Source of the DNA: an uncultured bacterium
Lineage (GTDB): Bacteria; Planctomycetota; UBA1135; GCA-002686595
Length of the DNA stretch: 36,266 nucleotides
Reading direction: 5' to 3'
Assembly: GCA_905480285.1 (NCBI GenBank)
Contig: CAJQPT010000204.1
Span: 1 to 36,266 of the forward strand
Shown: in pieces, positions 23,574 to 31,090 of the stretch
How the letters are laid out: the number at the start of each line of letters is the position of its first letter
Numbering within the stretch: position 1 is the stretch's first letter
Translations under genes and position numbers: made by a program
The notes under the pieces: generated by a model
Database searches by the model: none
What the model saw: the letters and a program-made list of their open reading frames with translations, nothing else
Told to the model about the DNA's origin: nothing

Positions 23574-24592
23574 TTGCCTGAGCCTGCGGCGATGTCCGCC
23601 TTCAGCTTGGCGCGGAAGACCTCAAGGTTGTCCTTCTTGACGACGGTGGGGGGCGTCGAGAGGGTCCCGCCCTCGGGCAGAACGGACTCGTCACCCTCGC
23701 ACAGGGCCTTCAGGATCCGAACCGACTCGTAGCCGTACTGGAACGGGTTCTGGCTCACCGTGCCGAGCACGTGCCCGGCCTCGATCCCGTCCAGCGTCGC
23801 GTCCTGCTCGTCGAAGGAGGCGATCGCCACCTCGCCGAGCCGCCCGGCGCCCTTGAGCGCCTCGACGCACGCCGGCGCGTTGTAAGCGAAGAGGCCCGCC
23901 ACGCCGGCGAGCTCGGGGTACTTGACGAGGGTGTCCTCGACGTTGGACTTGGCCCGCGCGGCGTCAAAGTCGTCGGTCCGCGTGGCGACGATCGTGAAGC
24001 CGTTGCCCGCGAGCGCCGCGTCCACCGCGTCGCTACGGGTGGCGTCCGGTGTGCGCCCCAGCAACGCGTCGATCACGCCCTGGCGCCGAAGGCGGGCGTT
24101 GTCTTGCTCCAGACGACCGACGAAGATCGCCACCTCGCCGCCGTCCGGGAGCGCCTCCACGAGCAGCTCGCCGCAGGCCCGACCGGCCTCGTAGTTGTCC
24201 ACGCCGATGAAGCACCGGCGCTTGGACTTGGGAGCGTCGGAGTCCTGAGTGATGAGGTGAACGCGTTCGGTCAGCGTGTCCAGGAACGGCGTCATGTTCT
24301 CCGCATCCACCGGGCTGATGGCCACGGCGTCGATGCCTCGCACCAACAGATCCTGGACCTTCTGTTGCTGGACCTCTGCCGTCGCCGGGGACGGAAAGAC
24401 CACCTCGACGTCCACCCCGAATTCGGCCTCCGCGGCTCGAGCTCCCGCAGCAGCCACATCCCAGAAGGGATCCACACCGTTGGAGACGTAGGCGATACGG
24501 ACTTCCCCTGACTGGCTGGGCTTGCAGGCCGCAGCGGAGAGTGCAACGCCCAGTGAGAGGACGGCGAGGAGCGGGCGGGCTGAGTGATGCAT
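23570..24592 (-). CDS. Sugar-binding lipoprotein of ABC transporter (RbsB-like)
   Basis: A type I periplasmic binding protein that captures a sugar for the adjoining ABC importer. The ATG at 24592 opens a lipoprotein signal ending SAAAC (lipidation at C23), giving 340 residues. The body matches Peripla_BP_4: 'VRIAYVSNGVDPFWDVAAAG', 'VQDLLVRGIDAVAISPVDA', 'CFIGVDNYEAGRACGELLVE', 'LFAYNAPACVEALKGAG', 'EVAIASFDEQDATLDGIEAG' and 'GTVSQNPFQYGYESVRILKA'. The ligand cannot be named from this. It is the first gene of the operon. No Shine-Dalgarno is visible before it. Confidence 0.92.
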   Translation of the reverse strand: MHHSARPLLAVLSLGVALSAAACKPSQSGEVRIAYVSNGVDPFWDVAAAGARAAEAEFGVDVEVVFPSPATAEVQQQKVQDLLVRGIDAVAISPVDAENMTPFLDTLTERVHLITQDSDAPKSKRRCFIGVDNYEAGRACGELLVEALPDGGEVAIFVGRLEQDNARLRRQGVIDALLGRTPDATRSDAVDAALAGNGFTIVATRTDDFDAARAKSNVEDTLVKYPELAGVAGLFAYNAPACVEALKGAGRLGEVAIASFDEQDATLDGIEAGHVLGTVSQNPFQYGYESVRILKALCEGDESVLPEGGTLSTPPTVVKKDNLEVFRAKLKADIAAGSGK

Positions 24593-24658
24593 GGCGGTCA
24601 AACCGGCGCGGGAAAGATGGTGCGGAGCGGGCAGCTGCGCTCGGTCGGGGGGCGAGCA

Positions 24659-24712
24659 TACGGGAAGGCCCGTAGGGCTGCCGACCTGTGGTCTACCCGA
24701 GGGCTTCTCGGG
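24659..24712. promoter_or_regulatory. Two palindromes in the divergent gap upstream of the sugar operon
   Basis: TACGGG-AAGG-CCCGTA (24659-24674) and CCCGAG-GGCTT-CTCGGG (24696-24712) are perfect inverted repeats. They lie in the 225-bp space between the sugar operon (minus) and the second mscS gene (plus). They lie 67-120 bases upstream of the binding-protein start and could be operator sites. No regulator gene is adjacent, so this is only a suggestion. Confidence 0.35.
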
Positions 24713-24817
24713 GGATCGACACCGCCGCGCGGCGTCCCCTGCGGGACTCACCCGACGATGCAGGATCTGCACTCAGAGGGTTCACGCTTCAGAGCGGCTG
24801 GACTAGTCTCGCGCCCC

Positions 24818-26638
24818 ATGAAGATCCCCTTCTTCCGCGCTGCGATCTCCATGCGCCTGCTGTTCCCCTTCGTCTTCCTGAGCCTCGCCATCCCGTCTGC
24901 GGCGCAGGAGACTGCGAGTGGAGCGGTCGCTGCGAGCGCGGAGGGTCCCAACACGGAGACCCTGACCCAGGAAGACTCGACCCAGGGAGACCCGGCTCAG
25001 GGAGACCCAGCTCAGGGAGACCGGGCCGAGCCCGAGATTGCGGACGAACAGGAGCTGGCTGCCCCCGAGGAGCCCGAGAAGGAGGTCGCGCCGTCACCGC
25101 CCGCCACCTTGGCCGAAGCGGTGGAGCGCGCGGGCAAGCTCTCCGGGGAGCTCGAGGCGCAGCCGATCGCCGTGGTGCAGGGGTTCCTCGACAGCTATGT
25201 CTCGATGATCGAGACCGAGTTGACCGAGCTCGAGAGCATCGAGGCCACGCCGGCAAGCAGCCCGGAGCGCGAGCGCGAGTCCGAGGTCCGCGCGGACGTC
25301 CAGACGCTGATCTCAGCGGCTGACGACCTCGTCAATTCGCTCTCCAAGGCAGGTGCAGACGTGGAGGCGACTCGGATCCGCCTCAATGCAGCCCGCGAGG
25401 CCACGGCGAAGATATCCACGACCGAGGCGGGCACCCTGACTCGCTCGAGCGCCATCGCACTGGAGAAGGAGGTCCTCAAGGCCCGCCTGCGGCCGATGAA
25501 CCTCGAGCTCGTTCAGGAGGAGCTGGACGTCTGGTTGGCACTCCTGGAGGCCACCTGCGCCGAGATCTCGGCCAAGGAGATCGCAGGTCTCCAGAGCTCC
25601 GACGACGGCCAGGCCCGCTTCAACGAGCAGGCGGTCCTGCTCCGCGGCCAACGCGGCCGGCTCATCGAGCGAGTGAACATCGTGATCTCCGCGCTGGAGA
25701 AGAAGGGCGGGGACGGGGCCTCCTCGAAGGCCTACGTGAGCTCTGTGGTCGCCACCCCGCCCATCACCGGCGTGAACGCGGCGATCACCAGCTTCACCGC
25801 CTGGCTCAGCAGCCCGGACGGCGGGGTCGCCATCGGCCTCCGGCTGCTCCGAGCGCTAGCGACGATCCTGGTCGCGTTCGTGCTCTCCAGGATCGCCGGC
25901 AAGATCACAAAGCGGGCCATGAACCGCGTCGGAGGGTCCTCCGCGCTGCTCCGACAGTTCGTCATCTCGACGGTGGAGAAGGGCCTGGTCCTGATCGGCC
26001 TCCTCGTGGCGCTCTCGGTCCTGGGCGTCAACATGGCGCCGATGGTCGCCGCCATCGGCGCCGCTGGCCTCGTGCTTGGCCTCGCGCTTCAAGGCACCCT
26101 CGGCAACCTCGCCAGCGGCCTGATGATCATGGTCTTCCGCCCGTTTGACGTGGAGGACATCGTCGACACCGCCGGGGCCTTCGGCCGTGTGATGGGCATG
26201 ACACTCATGACGACCACCATCCGCACCATGGACAACCGGACCATCCACGTGCCGAACGGCATGGTCTGGGGGGACGTGATCACCAACGTCACCGCCAACC
26301 AGACCCGCCGCGTCGACATGGTCTTCGGCATCGGCTACGGCTGCGACTTCGCCCGCGCCCGGGAGGTCCTGATCGAGATACTGAATGCCCACGACAAGGT
26401 CCTCGACGACCCCGAGCCCAACGTCCGCGTGCATGAGCTCGGCGACTCCTCCGTCAACCTCATCACGAGGCCCTGGGTCAAGACCACCGACTATTGGGAC
26501 GTCTTCTGGGATGTCACCGAGACCGTCAAGCGCCGCTTTGACGAGGAGGGGATCCAGATCCCGTTCCCGCAGCGCGACGTCCACCTCTTCAGCGAGGGGG
26601 CCATCGCCCCGCCGCTGGGGAGCGCCGAGACCACCTAG
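24818..26638 (+). CDS. Large MscS-family mechanosensitive channel with exported N-terminal domain
   Basis: A 606-residue channel-type protein. The ATG at 24818 opens a signal peptide (about residues 12-30, ending AIPSAAQ). A 20-residue repeat segment rich in Gln, Gly, Asp and Pro follows, then a helical, acidic periplasmic region up to about residue 320 that should form coiled coils. Membrane helices lie near 336-358 and 389-408. The pore helix 'AAIGAAGLVLGLALQGTLGNLASG' is near 411-435, followed by the beta domain ('FRPFDVEDIVDTAGAFGRV', 'IHVPNGMVWGDVITN') and vestibule. The C-terminal half is paralogous to the protein at 4911 ('FPQRDVHL' versus 'FPQQDVHM'). The layout recalls MscK/MscM-type channels with large periplasmic domains. 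Confidence 0.88.
   Translation: MKIPFFRAAISMRLLFPFVFLSLAIPSAAQETASGAVAASAEGPNTETLTQEDSTQGDPAQGDPAQGDRAEPEIADEQELAAPEEPEKEVAPSPPATLAEAVERAGKLSGELEAQPIAVVQGFLDSYVSMIETELTELESIEATPASSPERERESEVRADVQTLISAADDLVNSLSKAGADVEATRIRLNAAREATAKISTTEAGTLTRSSAIALEKEVLKARLRPMNLELVQEELDVWLALLEATCAEISAKEIAGLQSSDDGQARFNEQAVLLRGQRGRLIERVNIVISALEKKGGDGASSKAYVSSVVATPPITGVNAAITSFTAWLSSPDGGVAIGLRLLRALATILVAFVLSRIAGKITKRAMNRVGGSSALLRQFVISTVEKGLVLIGLLVALSVLGVNMAPMVAAIGAAGLVLGLALQGTLGNLASGLMIMVFRPFDVEDIVDTAGAFGRVMGMTLMTTTIRTMDNRTIHVPNGMVWGDVITNVTANQTRRVDMVFGIGYGCDFARAREVLIEILNAHDKVLDDPEPNVRVHELGDSSVNLITRPWVKTTDYWDVFWDVTETVKRRFDEEGIQIPFPQRDVHLFSEGAIAPPLGSAETT
24968..25027 (+). repeat. In-frame 15-bp tandem repeat in the large mscS gene
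   Basis: Four consecutive 15-base units start at 24968, 24983, 24998 and 25013, of the form CAGGGAGACCCAGCT. The first is the most diverged. They encode a five-residue period (QGDPA) just after the signal peptide. Confidence 0.88.
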
Positions 26639-26699
26639 TGGTTTCTTGAGCTCCACACCCTCCCCTGTTCCACTCTCTATCTCTATCCCCCCCCACAAC

Positions 26700-27230
26700 A
26701 TGAAGCTCGCTATCTTCGCCCTTCCCGCACTCCTCCTCGCCTCTTGCCAGTCCATGTCCGAGGGCACCCTCGCCTTCGAGGCTCGCGCTGTCGTCATCGA
26801 CGACGCCGACATCGACGAGGTCGAGAGCGGCTCTGCATTCGATGAAGAGAACATTGAACTCTCCGGCTACGGCATCCACGCCGCGCTGAAGACGCCCGTG
26901 GTGGACTTCCTCGTCGGCGTTGATGACCGCGAGTTCGGCAGAGAAGACTCTGCGGAGCTGGTCCTTGGCGTCCGCCGTCGCTTCCTCGAGATCTGGAAGC
27001 TGCACCCCTACGTGGAGGCGGACTACCGCCACGGCTTCAACCTCGACAACGGCGTCGAGGAGGAGACCTACGACGGCTGGGCGGCCGGCGGAGGCGCACT
27101 CCTCAACCTCACCGACTCTTTGTTCCTGAACTTCCGCCTCATGTACGAGTCGACGTCGATCGATCTCCCGACGACGTCCGCCACCGTGGACGGCGTCACC
27201 GGCACGGTCGGCATCGGCTTCAGCCTCTGA
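26700..27230 (+). CDS. Lipoprotein of unrecognised family, paralogue 1
   Basis: I do not recognise the family. The ATG at 26700 begins a textbook lipoprotein signal (MKLAIFALPALLLASC, lipidation at C16), giving 176 residues. The mature part has alternating hydrophobic strands, for example 'IHAALKTPVVDFLVGVDDRE', 'RRRFLEIWKLHPYVEADYR', 'AAGGGALLNLTDSLFLNFRL', and ends in 'TVGIGFSL'. This suggests a small beta-barrel or porin-like fold with a hydrophobic C-terminal residue. The next gene is a clear paralogue. No purine-rich ribosome site exists: the leader is a long pyrimidine tract including eight C's. A strong hairpin terminator follows. Confidence 0.8.
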   Translation: MKLAIFALPALLLASCQSMSEGTLAFEARAVVIDDADIDEVESGSAFDEENIELSGYGIHAALKTPVVDFLVGVDDREFGREDSAELVLGVRRRFLEIWKLHPYVEADYRHGFNLDNGVEEETYDGWAAGGGALLNLTDSLFLNFRLMYESTSIDLPTTSATVDGVTGTVGIGFSL

Positions 27231-27276
27231 GACTTGCTGCGGAAGGGACACCCGCCCGACCTCCGCTGAGTCCGCG

Positions 27277-27313
27277 TGCGCCCTGGTCGCCCCCGAGGGG
27301 AGACCAGGGCGCA
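27277..27313 (+). terminator. Strong hairpin terminator between the lipoprotein paralogues
   Basis: Twelve-base perfect arms TGCGCCCTGGTC (27277-27288) and GACCAGGGCGCA (27302-27313) enclose a loop that itself pairs (CCCC with GGGG). CCCTTTCG follows. It lies 46 bases after the first paralogue's stop, so the two paralogues are probably separate transcription units. The remaining 176 bases up to the second paralogue show no other clear signal. Confidence 0.75.
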
Positions 27314-27489
27314 CCCTTTCGATGCGGGGTCCCTGACCGCCGACCCAGGATCGAAGTCTCCAAGGGTCCATCCGACAGATCAGCCCGCCGACTCGGAGGG
27401 GGGGCGACCGATACGCTCCCCCACGATGCCACTGGAGGCTCTCCCTCCACCGACCGCCCTGCGGGTCTCATCCCTCAGCCATCCCCGTC

Positions 27490-27966
27490 ATGAAGCCCCT
27501 CCTCCTCGCCCTCACCGCCGCCCTCTTCGCCTCCTGCCAATCCATGTCCGAGGGCGTGCTCTCTTTCGAGGCGCGCGCGCTCGCGCTGGAGGACGCTGAT
27601 GAGGACCTCGGTGGCTACGGCGGCCACCTCGCCCTCAACACTCCGATCGTGGACATCCTGGTCGGCATGGACGAGCGGGAGATCGGCACCTTGGACTCCA
27701 CCGAGGCCACCCTCGGCCTCCGGCGGCGGTTCCTCGAGATCTGGAAGCTCCGACCGTTCGTCGAGGCGAACCAGCTGATCGGCTTGGACCTCTTCGATGA
27801 CGTCAGCGGGTGGAGCGCGGGCGGCGGCGCGCTCCTGCACCTCAACGACCACCTCTTCATGAACTTCCGCGTGATGTACGAGGAGCGCTCCACGAGCGGG
27901 CTGTTCGTTGATGCCGCTCAGGTAGACGGCGTCGTGGGCACCGTCGGCATCGGCCTCAGCCTCTAG
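27490..27966 (+). CDS. Lipoprotein of unrecognised family, paralogue 2
   Basis: This is a 158-residue copy of the preceding lipoprotein. The signal peptide is MKPLLLALTAALFASC with lipidation again at C16, followed by the same 'QSMSEG' start of the mature protein. The motif RRRFLEIWKL, the stretch 'AGGGALLHLNDHLFMNFRV' and the end 'GTVGIGLSL' are shared. It lacks about a dozen acidic residues near position 45 and a few in the middle, compared with its sister. The many substitutions indicate an old duplication rather than a recent one. The function is unknown; an outer-membrane or periplasmic structural role fits the strand-rich pattern. Confidence 0.8.
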   Translation: MKPLLLALTAALFASCQSMSEGVLSFEARALALEDADEDLGGYGGHLALNTPIVDILVGMDEREIGTLDSTEATLGLRRRFLEIWKLRPFVEANQLIGLDLFDDVSGWSAGGGALLHLNDHLFMNFRVMYEERSTSGLFVDAAQVDGVVGTVGIGLSL

Positions 27967-28071
27967 GCGCGAGCGGCGTAGGTGCGCCCGACCCCGACGC
28001 GCAGTCCCGCCCTGCCCCGCAGGGTTGCCCCCCATAGATGCCCCGCAGAGTTCCCTCTCAGGGCCGCCAAT

Positions 28072-28097
28072 CAGAGTTGCCCTTCAGAGTTGCCCTT
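28072..28097. repeat. 13-bp tandem repeat spanning the PLD stop codon
   Basis: CAGAGTTGCCCTT occurs twice back to back (28072-28084 and 28085-28097). The stop codon of the PLD-like gene (28084-28086) lies at the junction, so the gene's last codons and its 3' flank are copies. Looser relatives (CGCAGAGTTCCCTC near 28044 and CGCAGGGTTGCCC near 28018) lie further downstream of the gene. Confidence 0.8.
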
Positions 28098-29649
28098 CGA
28101 TGGGAAGCCACCCGACGAGACCGCACTTGAACCGCTGCCACAAGGTGGTCCGGGGCTCCTTGCGGTGGGACACGGGCTCATCTCCCTCGATCCCCGTCCA
28201 CAGAAGTCCCTCATCGTCCACCGTCACTCGCCAGCTCCCCTCCGGCGCCATCACCTCTTCGATCCCGCTGATCAGCGTCTCCGCGAGCTCCGGGCTGTCG
28301 ATCACGAAGCCCAGCTCCGTGTTGAGCTGGACCGAGCGCGGGTCGAGGTTCATGGAGCCCACGAACAGGTACCGGCGGTCCGAGATGAAGGTCTTGGCGT
28401 GCAGGCTCGCGTTCTTCGAGCCGAACAGGCCCTCGTCGTAGAGGGCGTCGGTGAAGTCGCTGCTGGGCTGGACCTCGTAGACCTGGACCCCGCCCTCCAC
28501 GAGCTTGCGGCGGTACTTGCGATAGCCGGCGTGCACCGCTCCCACGTCCGTCGAGGCCAGCGAGTTGGTGAGGATCCGGACCTCCACGCCACGGGCCGCG
28601 TCAGCCACGAGGGCGCGCGTCCCCGCCTTTCCAGGGATGAAGTAGGGGGAGACGATCAGGAGCTCCTCCTGCACGGTGGGGATGTCACTCCGCAGGCGCT
28701 CGATCAGCAGCAGCTCGGCGAGATCGTCCCCGCTCGCGACGATCTTCCTGGGCCGATCGCTGTGAGCGTGGGTCACCGCCCAGGTCAGCGGGAGCTCATC
28801 GTCGGCCGCCTCCTTGATGAAGTCCGCCCCGTCCAGCCTCCGCGCGTACGACGAGTCTCGGTTCTCTGCCGCGACGTCCAGGAGCGCAGACCGCAGGGCG
28901 TCGAGGTCGGCCGCGTCCCTCTTGAAGGAGCTCCACCCGTTGAGCTGCTCAGTGAACTCGGAGTTCCAGTATTCGTCGAAGGACTCCCCGAGCTCCGAGA
29001 GCACCGGGCCGAATGCGAGCACGTCGAGGTCACCGAAGTTGACGTCCTCCGCGGCGTCGAAGTACTCATCCCCCACGTTCCGCCCGCCGACGATCCCCGC
29101 GAGCCCGTCGACGGTGAGCATCTTGTTGTGCATCCGATGGTTGATCCGGAAGGGCCGGCCCATGAGGTCCAGGGTCTTCGCCATCCAGTTCCAAGGCCCC
29201 CGCGCCCGCGGGTTGAAGAGCCGCACCTCGAGGTGCTCATGCACGTTCGCCGCGGCGAGCCGATCATCGATGCCATCTGACCCCAGGTCGTCGATCAGGA
29301 GCCGCACCCGTACGCCGCGGTCCGCCGCCTCAAGCAGCAGCTTGAGCAGGATCGATCCCGTGATGTCATCGTGGAAGATGTAGTACTGCACGTCGACGGC
29401 GTGCTCCGCGCGCTTGATCATCGCGGCGCGGGAAGCGAAGGCGTCCAGCCCGTCCCCGAGCAGATACAGCCCCGTCTCCCCAGGGTGGCGATCCAGGATC
29501 TCGCTGATCTTGGCGCCGATCTTCGACTCCACCGGGCCGTCGAAGGCGAAGCTTGGGGTCGCGGCGCCGTCCAGCCGGGGATAGACGCAGGAGGGGAGCG
29601 TCGCAAGCAGCAGGACGTTGAGGGCATGACAGCTCTTCATCAATTCCAT
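28084..29649 (-). CDS. PLD-family lipoprotein, cardiolipin-synthase-like (ClsC/YmdC type)
   Basis: Phospholipase D superfamily enzyme of 521 residues, likely to transfer or hydrolyse phosphatidyl groups at the envelope. Both HKD motifs are present: HNKMLTVD (H174, K176, D181) followed by 'GRN', and HAKTFISD (H417, K419, D424) followed by 'GSMN'. The N-terminus is a lipoprotein signal ending ATLPSC (C21). The C-terminus 'WQRFKCGLVGWLPIEGQL' matches the ending typical of ClsC/YmdC-like proteins. Start choice is the ATG at 29649; the ATG at 29640 is equally possible. It diverges from the DUF4136 gene across 83 bp. Cardiolipin or another phospholipid headgroup exchange is likely; the partner substrate is unknown. 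Confidence 0.88.
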   Translation of the reverse strand: MELMKSCHALNVLLLATLPSCVYPRLDGAATPSFAFDGPVESKIGAKISEILDRHPGETGLYLLGDGLDAFASRAAMIKRAEHAVDVQYYIFHDDITGSILLKLLLEAADRGVRVRLLIDDLGSDGIDDRLAAANVHEHLEVRLFNPRARGPWNWMAKTLDLMGRPFRINHRMHNKMLTVDGLAGIVGGRNVGDEYFDAAEDVNFGDLDVLAFGPVLSELGESFDEYWNSEFTEQLNGWSSFKRDAADLDALRSALLDVAAENRDSSYARRLDGADFIKEAADDELPLTWAVTHAHSDRPRKIVASGDDLAELLLIERLRSDIPTVQEELLIVSPYFIPGKAGTRALVADAARGVEVRILTNSLASTDVGAVHAGYRKYRRKLVEGGVQVYEVQPSSDFTDALYDEGLFGSKNASLHAKTFISDRRYLFVGSMNLDPRSVQLNTELGFVIDSPELAETLISGIEEVMAPEGSWRVTVDDEGLLWTGIEGDEPVSHRKEPRTTLWQRFKCGLVGWLPIEGQL

Positions 29650-29732
29650 CGTAGCCCTGGACCTGCGCCTCTGGTGAACCTGGGGGTGAATGGGCTCACG
29701 CTCGCGCCCCAGGTGGGTAAGGTCAGTCCGCC

Positions 29733-30380
29733 ATGCTCAACCGCTCCTTGCTGCTCCTCTCGCTTGCGCTCACCGCCAGCTGCGTCGCCCCCCCCGTCTA
29801 TACCGACCTTGACCCGTCGGTGGACTTCGAGGCCTACGAGACATTCACCTTCCTCAAGCCCTCCTCCGTCGCCGCGGGACCGGAGGGGATGAACCCCATG
29901 CTCGCGGGGCACCTCGAACGCGCCGCCGCTGAGGACCTCATCGCGCGGGGCTACCGCGCGAGCCCAGAGGGGCAGGCGCCGGACCTCGTGGTCTCCTTCA
30001 CCCTTGGCGCGCGCGACCGCGTCGTGGAGACCGAGTATCCGAGCTTCTACGGCCGAGGAATGTACGAGTGGGGCGGGCCGTACTACCAGCAGACCGACGT
30101 CCGACGCTACACCGAGGGCACCCTCTGCATCGACTTCTTCGATCCCGCGCGTGACGCGCCTGTGTGGCACGGCAAGACCGCCCGGACCGTCACCAAGAAG
30201 CTGCGCGAAGATCCGGCCAAGGCAGCGAGTGCCGTGGTCAGCGCGATCCTCGAGCGCTTCCCGAGGAGGCCCGTCACCGCCGCAGGGTCTGCCGCCGCAG
30301 GTTCCGCCGCCGCAGGGTCCGCCGCCGCAGGGTCCGCCGCCGCAGGGTCCGCCGCCGCAGGCGACGGGCGCGACGCATGA
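29733..30380 (+). CDS. DUF4136-type lipoprotein with C-terminal GSAAA repeats
   Basis: A 215-residue lipoprotein with signal MLNRSLLLLSLALTASC (C17). The domain matches DUF4136: 'VDFEAYETFTFL', 'AAAEDLIARGYRASPEGQAP', 'DLVVSFTLGARD', 'GTLCIDFFDPARDAPVWHGK' and 'AVVSAILERFP'. Such proteins are small envelope lipoproteins of unknown role. After the domain comes a tail of five GSAAA-type repeats, which is unusual. The last stop base pair overlaps the start of the potassium channel gene (ATGA), so the two are translated together. Confidence 0.82.
   Translation: MLNRSLLLLSLALTASCVAPPVYTDLDPSVDFEAYETFTFLKPSSVAAGPEGMNPMLAGHLERAAAEDLIARGYRASPEGQAPDLVVSFTLGARDRVVETEYPSFYGRGMYEWGGPYYQQTDVRRYTEGTLCIDFFDPARDAPVWHGKTARTVTKKLREDPAKAASAVVSAILERFPRRPVTAAGSAAAGSAAAGSAAAGSAAAGSAAAGDGRDA
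30285..30359 (+). repeat. In-frame 15-bp tandem repeat at the end of the DUF4136 gene
   Basis: Five units of GGGTCCGCCGCCGCA start at 30285, 30300, 30315, 30330 and 30345; the last three are identical. They encode GSAAA five times and end 17 bases before the channel start codon. Near-identity of copies suggests recent expansion. Confidence 0.92.
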
Positions 30381-31090
30381 TTAACGCCGACCACCGCAGC
30401 CGGCAGGCGCCGTTCGGCACCCTGCTCATCGCGCTGGTGCTGTTCATCGTCCTGATCCCCATCATGGGCAGCTCGTCGCTGGGCATCCCCACGCTTCGGG
30501 TCGGCTTCACCGGAATCCTCGTCGCCGGCCTCTGGGTCGCGAATAACGCGAACGAGGGGCGCAAGATCCTCGCGCTGGCGGGGGTCCTCGTCCTCTTCAA
30601 CCTCTGCGCCCAGTGGTTCGCGACGTGGATCCTGGACGAGGCGCTCGACAAGGCCCTGCTGAAGTCCGCGCTCAGCGCGATCTACCTCGGCGTACTCGCG
30701 GTCACCCTGATGCGCACGCTGACCCGAGAGCGCTCACCATCGAGCGATACGCTCCTGGGCGGGATCAACGTGTACCTCCTCATGGCGCTCATGTTCGCGG
30801 AGCTTCACATCGTCACCGAGTGCGTCTCACCTGGCTCCTACCAGGAGGGTGGCGTGGCCCTCATCGACAGGTCCAGCGCCGCCGCGAGCTGCTTGCATAC
30901 GCCCTTTGTCTACTTCAGCTTTGTGACCATCACGACGCTGGGCTACGGCGACGTGATCCCGGTCACCCCCGGGGCCCAGTTCCTGTGCGCCGCCGAGGCC
31001 GTCGTCGGGCAGCTCTACGTGGCCATCCTCATCGGCGGGCTCGTGGCCCTCTGGATCAGCAACCGCACGGTCGAAGAACCGGCAGCCTGA
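30377..31090 (+). CDS. Six-helix potassium channel (Ion_trans_2 type)
   Basis: A 237-residue channel. Hydrophobic helices lie near residues 13-32, 41-57, 62-83, 97-115 and 130-148. A pore loop follows with the selectivity filter TTLGYGD (GYGD at 189-192), then the last helix ('AVVGQLYVAILIGGLVALWI'). The filter is canonical for K+. There is no RCK or cyclic-nucleotide domain and no arginine-rich voltage sensor, so gating is not evident. The ATG at 30377 overlaps the DUF4136 stop by four bases. The frame continues upstream but in a repeat-rich shadow. The coupling suggests that lipoprotein and channel are made in fixed proportion, though an interaction is unproven. Confidence 0.88.
   Translation: MINADHRSRQAPFGTLLIALVLFIVLIPIMGSSSLGIPTLRVGFTGILVAGLWVANNANEGRKILALAGVLVLFNLCAQWFATWILDEALDKALLKSALSAIYLGVLAVTLMRTLTRERSPSSDTLLGGINVYLLMALMFAELHIVTECVSPGSYQEGGVALIDRSSAAASCLHTPFVYFSFVTITTLGYGDVIPVTPGAQFLCAAEAVVGQLYVAILIGGLVALWISNRTVEEPAA

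Noticed and set aside
291-29795. Runs of eight C's at 293-300, 26687-26694 and 29788-29795 as phase-variation tracts
   Set aside because: In sequence this GC-rich, several such runs are expected by chance in 36 kb; two are inside genes that look intact. Only the one next to a start codon was kept as a mild observation.
30164-30376. Upstream extension of the potassium channel frame
   Set aside because: The extension reads Arg-rich sequence out of the GSAAA repeat of the lipoprotein gene; the ATG at 30377, overlapping the lipoprotein stop, gives the natural channel start.
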